Origin: Kistimonas sp964291485
Lineage (GTDB): Bacteria > Pseudomonadota > Gammaproteobacteria > Pseudomonadales > Endozoicomonadaceae
Direction: 5' to 3'
Length of the DNA: 64,000 nt
Assembly: GCA_964291485.2 (NCBI GenBank)
Contig: OZ220225.1
Span: 62,001-126,000 of the forward strand
The position numbers and the translations under genes are program-made. Below the pieces are notes generated by a model. It was given only the letters and a program-made list of their open reading frames with translations, did no database searches and was not told the DNA's origin. Of this stretch, positions 10,167 to 18,791 are shown piece after piece (within the stretch, counting starts at the first letter, position 1; every line of letters starts with the position of its first letter).

Positions 10167-11120
10167 ATGACCATCAAGCTCGGCATTGTGATGGATCCTA
10201 TTGCCGCCATCAGTTACAAAAAAGACAGCTCCCTGGCCATGCTGCTGGCCGCCCAGAAACGGGGCTGGCAACTGTTTTACATGGAACAGGGCGACCTGTT
10301 TCAGGAAAATGGCGTCGCGCAGGCGTCAATGTGCGGGCTGACCGTCAGGGCTGATCCGGAGGACTGGTTTACGTTGGAAAAACCCGCCATCCGTGAGCTG
10401 GCCGAGCTGGATGTGATCCTGATGCGCAAGGATCCGCCATTTGATAACGAGTTCATCTACAGCACCTACCTGCTGGAACAGGCGGAGCGTGCAGGCACCC
10501 TGATCGTTAACAAGCCCCAAAGCCTGCGGGACTATAACGAAAAATTCTTCGCAACCCTGTTCCCACAATGCTGCACTGACTGCATGGTGAGTCGGAATAT
10601 GAATCGCCTACGGGAATTCGCGGCACGCCACCAGGATGTCATTTTCAAACCACTTGATGGTATGGGTGGCACCTCCATATTCCGGGTCAAAGCCGATGAT
10701 CCCAATGTCAGCGTGATTCTGGAAACCCTGACCGAGCGGGGACAATCCCAGATCATGGCGCAGAAGTTTATTCCCGAGATCAAGAAAGGCGACAAGCGAA
10801 TCCTGATGATCGATGGTGAACCGATACCTTACGCATTGGCACGGATTCCGGCCGAAGGCGAAACCCGTGGCAATCTGGCCGCTGGCGGCAGCGGTGTCGG
10901 CCAACCACTCTCTGACCGGGATCGCTGGATTGCCGAGCAGGTCGGTCCTGTCCTGAAAGAAAAAGGTCTGCTGTTTGTCGGCCTTGATGTGATCGGTGAT
11001 TATCTCACCGAGATCAATGTCACAAGCCCAACCTGCATCCGTGAACTGGATACCCAGTTCAACATCAGTATTGCCGATATACTGATGGACAAGATTGCCG
11101 AAAAACGACAACTGGCTTGA
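10167..11120 (+). CDS. gshB: Glutathione synthetase
   Basis: ATP-grasp enzyme that joins gamma-glutamylcysteine and glycine to make glutathione in the cytosol. The ATG at 10167 (MTIKLGIVMDPI) gives 317 residues, matching the family's usual length; an upstream in-frame extension is not needed. Recognisable parts are the N-terminal domain, the KPLDGMGGTSIF nucleotide-binding segment near residues 160-172, and the C-terminal GLDVIGDYLTEINVTSPT segment with metal and substrate contacts. Divergent from pilG. The same gene pair is found in Pseudomonas. A TGGTACAAT sequence about 40 bases upstream could be an extended -10 element. Confidence 0.96.
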   Translation: MTIKLGIVMDPIAAISYKKDSSLAMLLAAQKRGWQLFYMEQGDLFQENGVAQASMCGLTVRADPEDWFTLEKPAIRELAELDVILMRKDPPFDNEFIYSTYLLEQAERAGTLIVNKPQSLRDYNEKFFATLFPQCCTDCMVSRNMNRLREFAARHQDVIFKPLDGMGGTSIFRVKADDPNVSVILETLTERGQSQIMAQKFIPEIKKGDKRILMIDGEPIPYALARIPAEGETRGNLAAGGSGVGQPLSDRDRWIAEQVGPVLKEKGLLFVGLDVIGDYLTEINVTSPTCIRELDTQFNISIADILMDKIAEKRQLA

Positions 11121-11129
11121 TATATCTGG

Positions 11130-11159
11130 CTGTCTGGCATCAGATCCGGTGCCAGACAG
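11130..11159 (+). terminator. Hairpin after gshB
   Basis: A perfect 10-base-pair stem (CTGTCTGGCA with TGCCAGACAG) and a 10-base loop begin nine bases after the gshB stop. There is no T-run behind it, so it may stabilise the mRNA end rather than act as an efficient intrinsic terminator. Confidence 0.5.
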
Positions 11160-11266
11160 ATAACAATAAAATGCTTAGCCTGTCATACTCCGGCACACAC
11201 TCCATGGACTTTTCCGGTTGATATTGGCAGAGTGAAAGTCACTGCTGTAACCCTGATCCCCGGGGT

Positions 11267-12169
11267 ATGGATAACAAGACAAGTCCACCAAACATGGCAA
11301 AAGCAACGGCACCGGTCACGGCAACAGACCGATTAAGCTTTACCCTGCTACTGGCAGTCGCCCTGCATGCGCTCATCATTCTTGGCGTAGGCTTCACGCT
11401 GCACGACAATCCTGAACCTGCCAAAACCATTGAAGTGACCCTGGCCAGCTTCCAGAGTGAAAAAGCCCCGGAAAAAGCCGATTACCTCGCCCAGATCAAC
11501 CAAGAAGGCAGCGGCAGCCTGGACGAAAAAGCCCGCCCGTCCAGCGACCAGTTGCCTGCACCGGTGCAGGATAATGAAATCCGCAAGGTCGAGCTGCGTG
11601 AACAGACCGAACAGCAACAGCGGCAGACGCTGGATACTTCCCGCAAAATTACGGCCGCGGTTTCAGACCAGCGCATTAAGGCGGGTGAGGGGAAACAGAA
11701 AGAAAGCCCCGTCAGGGAAACCAACGCCCCTCGCCCCAAAATCGATCTTCGCGCTGAGATTGCTAGCCTCGAAGCGGAGTTCTATGAGCAGCGCAACGCT
11801 TATGCGAAACGTCCCCGCATCCTGCGCCTGAACGCCGCATCGACACAACAGAGTGACGGTGTCTGGTATATGGAAGCCTGGCGCAAGAAAGTCATGCGGA
11901 TCGGCAATATCAACTATCCTGAATCAGCTCGCAGCAAGAAACTGTATGGGCAGCTGGAACTGGCCGTGCAGATCAATCGGGACGGTACCCTGAACAAAAT
12001 AGAGGTTCTACGTTCTTCCGGTCATAAAGTTCTGGATGATGCCGCTATCCGGATTGTCGAACTGGCCGCGCCCTTTGCTCCTTTCCCTGACGATCTGCGT
12101 GAAAAGGATATCATCGAAATCATCCGGACCTGGCGCTTCGAACCCGGTGACCGGTTATACAGTGGCTAA
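11267..12169 (+). CDS. TonB-like energy transducer (TonB3 type)
   Basis: Probably a periplasm-spanning TonB-family protein of 300 residues. It has a short cytosolic N-terminus, one membrane anchor at about residues 25-46, a charged Gln/Glu/Lys-rich linker, and a C-terminal TonB domain. That domain contains YPESARSKKLYGQLELAVQI and the final TWRFEPG, typical of TonB folds. In Pseudomonas a tonB gene at this position, next to gshB and the pil genes, is called tonB3 and affects twitching motility, so a pilus-related role is more likely than iron uptake. No ExbB or ExbD gene is nearby. An alternative start lies at 11294. Confidence 0.82.
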   Translation: MDNKTSPPNMAKATAPVTATDRLSFTLLLAVALHALIILGVGFTLHDNPEPAKTIEVTLASFQSEKAPEKADYLAQINQEGSGSLDEKARPSSDQLPAPVQDNEIRKVELREQTEQQQRQTLDTSRKITAAVSDQRIKAGEGKQKESPVRETNAPRPKIDLRAEIASLEAEFYEQRNAYAKRPRILRLNAASTQQSDGVWYMEAWRKKVMRIGNINYPESARSKKLYGQLELAVQINRDGTLNKIEVLRSSGHKVLDDAAIRIVELAAPFAPFPDDLREKDIIEIIRTWRFEPGDRLYSG

Positions 12170-12216
12170 CACGTTTTTCCTGCTGCACGCGGTTCCGTCA
12201 TCACCAGGATAAAGCC

Positions 12217-12792
12217 ATGAACCAGCCGACGGGCAGCAGCCTGCGCCACCATTTTCTGATCTCCATGCCACAGCTGGCAGACCCCAATTTCAGCGGCACC
12301 CTTACGTATCTCTGTGAACACAATGAGCAGGGTGCGATGGGGTTGGTGGTCAACCGTCCCACCAGCCTGTGCCTAGCCGATATTCTTACCCACATCGGGA
12401 TTACCATTTCACCGGATTCTTCCCATTACCACGACACGGTTTATGGCGGTGGCCCGGTCGATCTTGAACATGGGTTTATCCTGCACAGCCGTGACGAACG
12501 GCAATGGAATGCCACGATGCCCATCACGGACACCCTCTCGCTGGCCACATCCCGCGATATTCTGAAAGCCCTGGCTGACGGCGAGGGTCCGGATATGGCC
12601 CTGATCGCACTGGGCTATGCAGGCTGGGGCGCCGGCCAACTGGAACAGGAAATATCCCAGAACACCTGGCTCACCTGCCCGGCAGATACGGAGATTCTTT
12701 TCAACACGCCAACTGACCAGCGCTTGATCAATGCTGCGGCAAAGATTGGCGTAAACCTCGATCTACTCAGTCATGAAGCCGGGCACGCCTGA
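12217..12792 (+). CDS. yqgE: YqgE/AlgH family protein
   Basis: Member of the UPF0301 (AlgH/YqgE) family, 191 residues, the usual length. Conserved stretches are the N-terminal LISMPQLADPNFSGTLTYLC, GAMGLVVNRPT, the GGPV motif near residue 75, and GYAGWGAGQLEQEI. The family's biochemical function is not settled. It usually neighbours yqgF/ruvX, as here, although one odd gene (12806-13354, opposite strand) lies between them. Confidence 0.92.
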   Translation: MNQPTGSSLRHHFLISMPQLADPNFSGTLTYLCEHNEQGAMGLVVNRPTSLCLADILTHIGITISPDSSHYHDTVYGGGPVDLEHGFILHSRDERQWNATMPITDTLSLATSRDILKALADGEGPDMALIALGYAGWGAGQLEQEISQNTWLTCPADTEILFNTPTDQRLINAAAKIGVNLDLLSHEAGHA

Positions 12793-12805
12793 AGACTATT
12801 TGACG

Positions 12806-13354
12806 TTATTCAATATCCAGATCCAGCCAGTCTCCAGCCATCCAGAAATCTTCCAGCTCCAGCGATAATACAGGGCATTCTCCGCCATCAATCAGCCCCT
12901 TGCCCGCTTCAAAGACATTACGACATTCATCCTCTATGACCGGGCCAGTAACTTCGATACCAGAGGACTTCAGCTGTCCCAACAGCTCAGAACATGCGAC
13001 CTCTTTATCGCTTCCCCAAATATGGCTAATCGTTTCCCGCGAAGCCCCATAAACAACCTGGTTAATGTTGTAGCCCATCACATTGGCCCAATGGATTGCA
13101 CCTAATCCAACAGGCTCAGGTAAAGCCGTTGTGAAAAGGGTTAAAGCCTGACCATCCCGGGCGCTGTAGCGGGTGCACAGCATATGCACCGCCAATGCCT
13201 CCGCGGTATAGATAGGACTGATATGACAGGCGCTGCAGGCCGTTACGACGACCCTATCTGCAGCATCGACAAAACAGGCGGAAAACGGGTATCCGGGCGT
13301 AACATCCACCCCCATTTCCAACAGCTCACGGATAATAAATTCATGGTTGTCCAT
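12806..13354 (-). CDS. Deaminase-fold protein lacking the zinc site
   Basis: Protein of 182 residues that looks like a guanine or tRNA-adenosine deaminase relative without its catalytic centre. The segment at residues 76-90 (TALPEPVGLGAIHWA) and VVYGASR at 100-106 align by eye with the family's T-C-E-P-C-P-M-C-L-G-A-I stretch. The two zinc cysteines are Glu80 and Gly83 here, and the histidine of the HAE motif is Thr50 (TAE). The reading frame is intact, so it may serve as a structural or binding protein. The start at 13354 is chosen because GAGG lies seven bases upstream; a longer form from 13399 is possible. It is convergent with yqgE and divergent from ruvX. Confidence 0.7.
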   Translation of the reverse strand: MDNHEFIIRELLEMGVDVTPGYPFSACFVDAADRVVVTACSACHISPIYTAEALAVHMLCTRYSARDGQALTLFTTALPEPVGLGAIHWANVMGYNINQVVYGASRETISHIWGSDKEVACSELLGQLKSSGIEVTGPVIEDECRNVFEAGKGLIDGGECPVLSLELEDFWMAGDWLDLDIE

Positions 13355-13495
13355 CGTCCGTACCTCTATACAACCCGGGAAAGAATAGTGAAATAACACA
13401 GTAGAACCACCAGCATAGCTGCAATCTGATATTGCGCAGCACAGATGACCGGTCTGTCATATAATCCGCGCTTCACTCCCGGCTATACGTGACCC

Positions 13496-13960
13496 ATGAA
13501 AGCAGAACCCGCAAGAACCCTGATGTCATTTGACTACGGTACCCGTAACATCGGTGTGGCCATCGGCCAGTCTTTGACTGGCACGGCTACCGCCTTACCA
13601 GGTCTGAAAGCCCGTGACGGTATTCCTGACTGGCAGCAGGTGGCGCGCCTGATTGATGAATGGCAACCCGATGCCTTCGTCGTTGGCATTCCGCTGAATA
13701 TGGACGGTACCGAATCAGAGATGTCACAGCGGGCCCGCAAGTTCGGCAACCGCCTTTACGGCCGATTCGGCAAAGCCTGGCATGCAGCCGACGAGCGATT
13801 GAGCACTTATGAAGCGAAAGAATGGGCGGGGCGTCTGGGCCATACTGGCAGCTACGGCGACAACCCTGTCGACAGCATGGCGGCACAAATGATTCTGGAA
13901 AGCTGGATGAATGATCCCGCCAATGCCGACTGGTTAATCAGGGAAACACCCGAATCATGA
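13496..13960 (+). CDS. ruvX: Putative pre-16S rRNA nuclease / Holliday junction resolvase family YqgF
   Basis: RNase H-fold protein of 154 residues. YqgF proteins process the 5' end of pre-16S rRNA in E. coli and were once named as Holliday junction resolvases. The first catalytic Asp is in SFDYGTRNIGVAIG near residue 12, VVGIPLNMDGTES follows near 62, and a DERLST-type segment near 100 is also typical. The final acidic residue is in NPVDSMAAQMIL. The gene lies convergent to pilU, separated by 35 bases. A TATAAT sequence about 30 bases upstream may be its -10 element. Confidence 0.92.
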   Translation: MKAEPARTLMSFDYGTRNIGVAIGQSLTGTATALPGLKARDGIPDWQQVARLIDEWQPDAFVVGIPLNMDGTESEMSQRARKFGNRLYGRFGKAWHAADERLSTYEAKEWAGRLGHTGSYGDNPVDSMAAQMILESWMNDPANADWLIRETPES

Positions 13961-13995
13961 TGCTATCCGGGTGGCTCGGTGAGCAGTAAACAAGC

Positions 13996-15135
13996 TTAAC
14001 GAAGATCTTCATCACCTTCTATGCTGAGGCCGCTTGACATGGCGTTGAGGTGTTCAGCATCTGTTTCTGAACCCAGCTTGATCATCAGGCGGAGATCATT
14101 GGCTGAGTCGGCGTGGGCAATCGCGTCCTCATAAGTGATTTCGCCATTGTTATACAGCTCATACAGCGATTGATCGAACGTGTGCATGCCCACTTCATTT
14201 GAGCGTGCCATCAACCCTTTGAGTTCATGCACGTCTCCCTTTCGGATCAGGTCTGCGGCAAGGGGTGTGTTTATCAATATCTCCGTTGCCGCTGTGCGCC
14301 CTTTTCCGTCAGGCGTTTTCACCAGCTGCTGAGCAACAATAGCCTTGAGGTTAAGGGACAGGTCATTCCAGATCTGCTGATGCTGATCTGCAGGAAAAAA
14401 GTGAATAATCCGATCCAGAGCCTGATTGGCATTGTTGGCATGAAGTGTTGCCAGACAAAGATGGCCAGTTTCTGCGAAAGTGATGGCGTAGTTCATGGTT
14501 TCGCGTGTCCGTACCTCACCGATCATGATGACATCCGGTGCCTGGCGCAGCGTATTCTTCAACGCGACCTCAAAGGAATCTGTATCAAGTCCCACCTCTC
14601 GCTGGGTAACAATGCAGCCTTTGTGCTGATGGATAAATTCGATCGGGTCCTCGATGGAAACGATATGACCGTGGCTGTTCTCATTTCGGTGTCCAATCAT
14701 CGCCGCCAGTGATGATGATTTACCATGACCAGTGGCGCCGACGAAGATCACCAGCCCACGCTTGGTCATGGCTAATTGGTTAATAACTTCCGGAACTCCC
14801 AGCTCTTCCGTGGTAGGTATCTTTGTCTCAATCCGGCGCAATACCATGCCAGCCAGGTTACGTTGAAAAAATGCACTGACCCGGAATCGCCCGATGCCAC
14901 TGGCATTAATGGCAAAATTACATTCATGGTTTGTATTAAATTCTTCCTGCTGCTTCTCACTCATGACGCCGAGCACCGTTTCCATGGACTTCTCAGGCGA
15001 CATGGGGTTTTTGGTGACCGGTATAATCTTGCCCGCCACTTTCATACAGGGTGGCATACCCGCGGTGATAAACAGATCCGAGGCGCGCTTATCCACCATC
15101 AGCTTCAGCAAGGGGTTGAGATCCGTATGACTCAT
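13996..15135 (-). CDS. pilU: Type IV pilus retraction ATPase PilU
   Basis: PilT-like hexameric ATPase that assists PilT in pulling back type IV pili. The protein has 379 residues, near the usual PilU size. Walker A is GATGHGKS at about 133-140; the Walker B region is DVIMIGEVR; HLCLATLHANNA is the conserved His-box segment. The C-terminus is longer than that of PilT and acidic, as in PilU proteins. It follows pilT with a 32-base gap on the same strand, so they are likely co-transcribed. Confidence 0.95.
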   Translation of the reverse strand: MSHTDLNPLLKLMVDKRASDLFITAGMPPCMKVAGKIIPVTKNPMSPEKSMETVLGVMSEKQQEEFNTNHECNFAINASGIGRFRVSAFFQRNLAGMVLRRIETKIPTTEELGVPEVINQLAMTKRGLVIFVGATGHGKSSSLAAMIGHRNENSHGHIVSIEDPIEFIHQHKGCIVTQREVGLDTDSFEVALKNTLRQAPDVIMIGEVRTRETMNYAITFAETGHLCLATLHANNANQALDRIIHFFPADQHQQIWNDLSLNLKAIVAQQLVKTPDGKGRTAATEILINTPLAADLIRKGDVHELKGLMARSNEVGMHTFDQSLYELYNNGEITYEDAIAHADSANDLRLMIKLGSETDAEHLNAMSSGLSIEGDEDLR

Positions 15136-15167
15136 TCACTTATCTCGCTTTATGTGTGGACTGTGCG

Positions 15168-16202
15168 TTAAAAATCGTCCGGAGTCTTCGCCTTAGAGCG
15201 TGCAGCTTCCCGGGTGATAATCCCTTTCTGAAGCAAATTCTTGAGGCAGCCGTCCAGTGTCTGCATGCCAAGATTACCGCCGGTCTGAATCGCAGAGTAC
15301 ATCTGGGCAATCTTATCCTCGCGGATCAGATTCCGTATCGCAGGCGTACCGATCATGATCTCATGAGCAGCCACACGACCACCGCCGATTTTCTTCAGCA
15401 GCGCCTGAGAAATAACCGCCTGCAGGGATTCCGAAAGCATGGAGCGCACCATTGCCTTTTCCTCGCCGGGAAAGACGTCAACGATACGGTCAATGGTTTT
15501 CGCAGCAGATGTGGTGTGCAGGGTGCCAAAAACCATGTGTCCTGTTTCTGCTGCCGTCAGCGCCAGGCGGATGGTTTCCAGATCCCGCATCTCGCCCACC
15601 AGGATGATGTCAGGGTCTTCCCGCAGCGCTGACCGCAGTGCGGCATCAAATCCCAGGGTATCCCTGTGCACTTCCCGCTGGTTGACCAGACATTTTTTTG
15701 ACTCGTGCACAAATTCGACCGGGTCTTCCACCGTCAGGATGTGGCCGTATCTGTTCTCGTTGACATAATCCAGCATGGCGGCAAGCGTCGTGGACTTACC
15801 GGAGCCGGTTGGCCCGGTCACCAGGCAAAGGCCACGGGGAAGCACGGAGATATCCTTGAAAATCTGCCCCATGCCTAGATCATCCATGGAGAGCACTTTG
15901 CTCGGAATGGTTCGGAATACGGCACCCGCGCCTCGACCATGATTGAAGGCGTTAACCCGGAAACGAGCCACCCCCGGCACCTCGAAGGAAAAATCCGTCT
16001 CAAGGTACTCTTCGTAGTCCTTACGCTGTTTATCATTCATGATGTCGTAGATCAGGCCATGCACCTGTTTATGGTCCATGGCGGGCAGGTTGATCCGGCG
16101 CACATCGCCGTCGATACGAATCATGGGCGGCAGGCCTGCAGACAGATGCAGGTCGGACGCACCCTGTTTGGTACCAAACGCCAGCAGCTCGGTAATATCC
16201 AT
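15168..16202 (-). CDS. pilT: Twitching motility ATPase PilT
   Basis: Main type IV pilus retraction motor, 344 residues, the usual length. It shows the N-terminal PAS-like part (GASDLHLSAGLPP), Walker A GPTGSGKST at about 130-138, the Walker B region DIILVGEMRD, the His-box HMVFGTLHT, and the AIRNLIREDK motif needed for retraction in PilT proteins. First of the pilT-pilU pair and divergent from yggS. With the Pil-Chp operon and the TonB3-like gene it forms a motility cluster, but pilin genes are not in this window. Confidence 0.97.
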   Translation of the reverse strand: MDITELLAFGTKQGASDLHLSAGLPPMIRIDGDVRRINLPAMDHKQVHGLIYDIMNDKQRKDYEEYLETDFSFEVPGVARFRVNAFNHGRGAGAVFRTIPSKVLSMDDLGMGQIFKDISVLPRGLCLVTGPTGSGKSTTLAAMLDYVNENRYGHILTVEDPVEFVHESKKCLVNQREVHRDTLGFDAALRSALREDPDIILVGEMRDLETIRLALTAAETGHMVFGTLHTTSAAKTIDRIVDVFPGEEKAMVRSMLSESLQAVISQALLKKIGGGRVAAHEIMIGTPAIRNLIREDKIAQMYSAIQTGGNLGMQTLDGCLKNLLQKGIITREAARSKAKTPDDF

Positions 16203-16374
16203 GACTCCCCCCGGGTCTTGTTATTCTCTGGCCAGACGCACTGATGCGTTGCGCCTGCAGTCTTTCTTTTAAGAATAGCTAGGTCACGGCCTGATTCTTC
16301 TTTCCACGCAGGTGGTGGTATTCTTGCGGTTTTCAGCCGTACCCGGCAAAGACGGGAAGTATCATTACATAGCC

Positions 16375-17070
16375 ATGTCTGCAATTGAAACCCAATTTCA
16401 ACAGGTCCGTGACCGGATTCATGCCGCAGAAAACGCCTGTGGCAGAGCCGGCGCCGTCAAACTTCTGGCGGTCAGCAAAACCAAGCCGGCCAGCCTGGTG
16501 CGCGAAGCCTGGCATACCGGTCAACGGGATTTCGGTGAGAACTATGTGCAGGAGGGTGTCGACAAAATCCAGACCCTTCAGGATCTCGACGGCCTCTGCT
16601 GGCACTTTATCGGCCCGCTGCAGTCCAATAAGACCCGTGCCGTCGCAGAACATTTCGACTGGATGCACAGCGTCGATCGCCTGAAAATCGCTCAGCGCCT
16701 GAGCGAACAGCGGCCAGAACACCTGCCGCCGCTGCATATCTGTATTCAGGTGAATATCAGTGATGAAGACACCAAGTCCGGTGTTTCGCCGGCAGATGTC
16801 CTGCCACTGGCAACTGAGATCATGGCACTACCCAACCTGAAGCTACGCGGTCTTATGGCAATTCCCGTACCCACGGATGATGCCGCGGCGCAACGTGCCG
16901 TCTTCCGGGCTATGTCAGAATTACTGGCAACACTTCGGGAGCGCTGGCCTGATCAGGGACTGGATACCCTGTCCATGGGAATGAGTGATGACCTGGAAGC
17001 CGCGATAGCGGAGGGCGCTACGATGGTGCGGATTGGCACCGCACTGTTTGGCGCACGGGATTATTCGTAG
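16375..17070 (+). CDS. yggS: PLP homeostasis protein YggS
   Basis: Pyridoxal-phosphate binding protein of the YggS/PROSC family, which buffers PLP and affects amino-acid pools. From the ATG at 16375 (MSAIETQFQQ) it has 231 residues, the normal length. The PLP lysine is in LAVSKTKP near residue 35, GENYVQEG follows, and the C-terminal GMSDDLEAAIAEGATMVRIGTALFG stretch holds the phosphate-binding part. It is followed after 40 bases by proC, a pairing seen widely with pilT and yggT, and is probably co-transcribed with it. Confidence 0.95.
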   Translation: MSAIETQFQQVRDRIHAAENACGRAGAVKLLAVSKTKPASLVREAWHTGQRDFGENYVQEGVDKIQTLQDLDGLCWHFIGPLQSNKTRAVAEHFDWMHSVDRLKIAQRLSEQRPEHLPPLHICIQVNISDEDTKSGVSPADVLPLATEIMALPNLKLRGLMAIPVPTDDAAAQRAVFRAMSELLATLRERWPDQGLDTLSMGMSDDLEAAIAEGATMVRIGTALFGARDYS

Positions 17071-17110
17071 TTATTGATCACATAATTAACACCAAACCGG
17101 AAATAGCAGC

Positions 17111-17929
17111 ATGACCACAGCAACACTGGCTTTTATTGGCGCCGGCAACATGGCTGGCAGCATTATCGGTGGACTGATCGACAATGGCTATGATCCTGAA
17201 CACATCATCGCTTCCGATCCGGGCCGGGAAACGTTGCAGTCTCTGCAAACGCAGTTTGGTATCAAGATTGCCGAAAACAACAGCGATGCCGTTCGGGATG
17301 CGGATGTCGTAATTCTCGCCGTCAAACCGCAGGTTATGAAGCCCGTAGTGACAGAGCTGGCGCCAGCGCTACAGGATGCCAAGCCCATGCTGGTCTCTAT
17401 TGCCGCCGGCATCACCATCGATAGTCTTGATGACTGGAGTGGCGGTCAGCTTCCCATTATCCGCTGCATGCCGAATACGCCGGCACTGCTTGGCTGCGGC
17501 GCCAGCGGCCTTTATGCGAACCCGCAAGTATCAGAAACGCAGAAAACGCTGGCAGAGGCAGTCATGAATGCAGTCGGCATCAGCCGTTGGCTGGATTCAG
17601 AAAGCGCCATTGATGCGGTCACAGCGCTATCCGGCAGCGGTCCGGCTTACTTCTTCCTCCTGATGGAATCCATGATCAATGCAGGCAAACAACTGGGTCT
17701 GCCGCCAGAAACCGCAACGGCGCTGACGCTGCAAACGGCGCTCGGCGCAGCGCGAATGGCTGCCAAAGGGGATGTCGAAGCTGCCGAACTGCGTCGCCGC
17801 GTCACTTCGCCTGGCGGTACCACCGAGCAAGCCATCAATACGTTTGAACAAGGCGAATTTCGCACATTGGTACAATCTGCCCTTGATGCCGCCGAGCGGC
17901 GTTCCCGGGAACTGGCAAAACAGGACTGA
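17111..17929 (+). CDS. proC: Pyrroline-5-carboxylate reductase
   Basis: Last enzyme of proline synthesis, reducing pyrroline-5-carboxylate with NAD(P)H. It has 272 residues, the usual length. The Rossmann motif is FIGAGNMAGSIIGGL at the N-terminus. AVKPQ and RCMPNTPALLGCGASG follow, and the C-terminal dimerisation part holds VTALSGSGPAYFFLLMES and TSPGGTTEQAI. It lies in the yggS-proC-yggT run. Confidence 0.97.
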   Translation: MTTATLAFIGAGNMAGSIIGGLIDNGYDPEHIIASDPGRETLQSLQTQFGIKIAENNSDAVRDADVVILAVKPQVMKPVVTELAPALQDAKPMLVSIAAGITIDSLDDWSGGQLPIIRCMPNTPALLGCGASGLYANPQVSETQKTLAEAVMNAVGISRWLDSESAIDAVTALSGSGPAYFFLLMESMINAGKQLGLPPETATALTLQTALGAARMAAKGDVEAAELRRRVTSPGGTTEQAINTFEQGEFRTLVQSALDAAERRSRELAKQD

Positions 17930-18037
17930 CATTCCCAACACCGTTAACTGTGGATAAGATTAAGGCGGGGCTGTTGCAACTCGGTTGCAGCACCCCCATA
18001 GTGTGAAAATCCGGACTACTGAAGAGTTACCGATTAC

Positions 18038-18610
18038 ATGTCACCATTGACCAGCTCCCTGTCATTCCTGGTGGAAACCGTCGGCAGCCTGTTTGTTATG
18101 GCTGTGCTGATCCGCTTTCTGCTGCAACTGGTACGAGCGGATTTCTACAATCCCATTTCCCAGGCCATCGTTAAAGTCACGGGACCGTTGCTGAACCCGT
18201 TGCGTCGCCTGATTCCCGGTTTCAAGGGAATGGATGTCGCAGCTCTGATACTGGCTCTGCTGGTTCAGATCGTGATTGTCTACCTGCTGCTGGGTATTCA
18301 TGGCTACATCCCCTCCGTGATTCCGGTGGGGCAGGTGTTAGCGATCTCCATCTTCAAGTTGCTGAATACGTTGCTGAATATTTACATGTTCAGCCTGATC
18401 ATCATTGCCATCGCCAGCTGGGTAGCCCCCGGCAGCTATAACCCGGCCCTGATCCTGCTGCACCAGCTGACAGAACCTCTGAGCAGCCGCATCCGCCGCG
18501 TGATTCCTCCGGTGGGCGGACTGGATTTTTCCCTGATGGTGCTCGTTATCCTGATCGTCATGATCAAGAACGCACTGCCAGCGATTATTCCGGGGCTTCC
18601 GGGTTTATAA
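18038..18610 (+). CDS. yggT: YggT family membrane protein
   Basis: Integral membrane protein of 190 residues with two YGGT repeats of about 90 residues, each with two hydrophobic helices. The repeats are visible as NPISQAIVKVTGPLLNPLRRLIP in the first half and LLHQLTEPLSSRIRRVIPP in the second. The precise function is not established; the family is linked to cell-envelope and division-related processes in several phyla. It ends the yggS-proC-yggT unit and is followed by a strong terminator. Confidence 0.93.
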   Translation: MSPLTSSLSFLVETVGSLFVMAVLIRFLLQLVRADFYNPISQAIVKVTGPLLNPLRRLIPGFKGMDVAALILALLVQIVIVYLLLGIHGYIPSVIPVGQVLAISIFKLLNTLLNIYMFSLIIIAIASWVAPGSYNPALILLHQLTEPLSSRIRRVIPPVGGLDFSLMVLVILIVMIKNALPAIIPGLPGL

Positions 18611-18634
18611 CCCCTCCGAAACATTGGCGTCCCG

Positions 18635-18664
18635 AAAACCCGTAGCTGTTCTACGGGTTTTTTA
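18635..18664 (+). terminator. Rho-independent terminator after yggT
   Basis: A nine-base-pair stem (AACCCGTAG with CTACGGGTT), a five-base loop and a T-run lie about 25 bases after the yggT stop. It ends the yggS-proC-yggT transcript. A TATAAT sequence at 18719-18724 downstream may belong to the next gene's promoter, though no good -35 partner is visible. Confidence 0.9.
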
Positions 18665-18791
18665 TTGTTCTGAAAAACCAATTCTGACCAGCTGGTTAGC
18701 CTCCCCTGGATTATCGCTATATAATCGTTGCCCGCTATCTGCTCACGAACAATAACTATGCAGCCTGCCTGAGGGTGAAGGGGATCGCGTC

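Noticed and set aside
11130..11159. Efficient Rho-independent terminator after gshB
   Set aside because: The stem is perfect but no T-run follows; it is listed as a hairpin with lower confidence.
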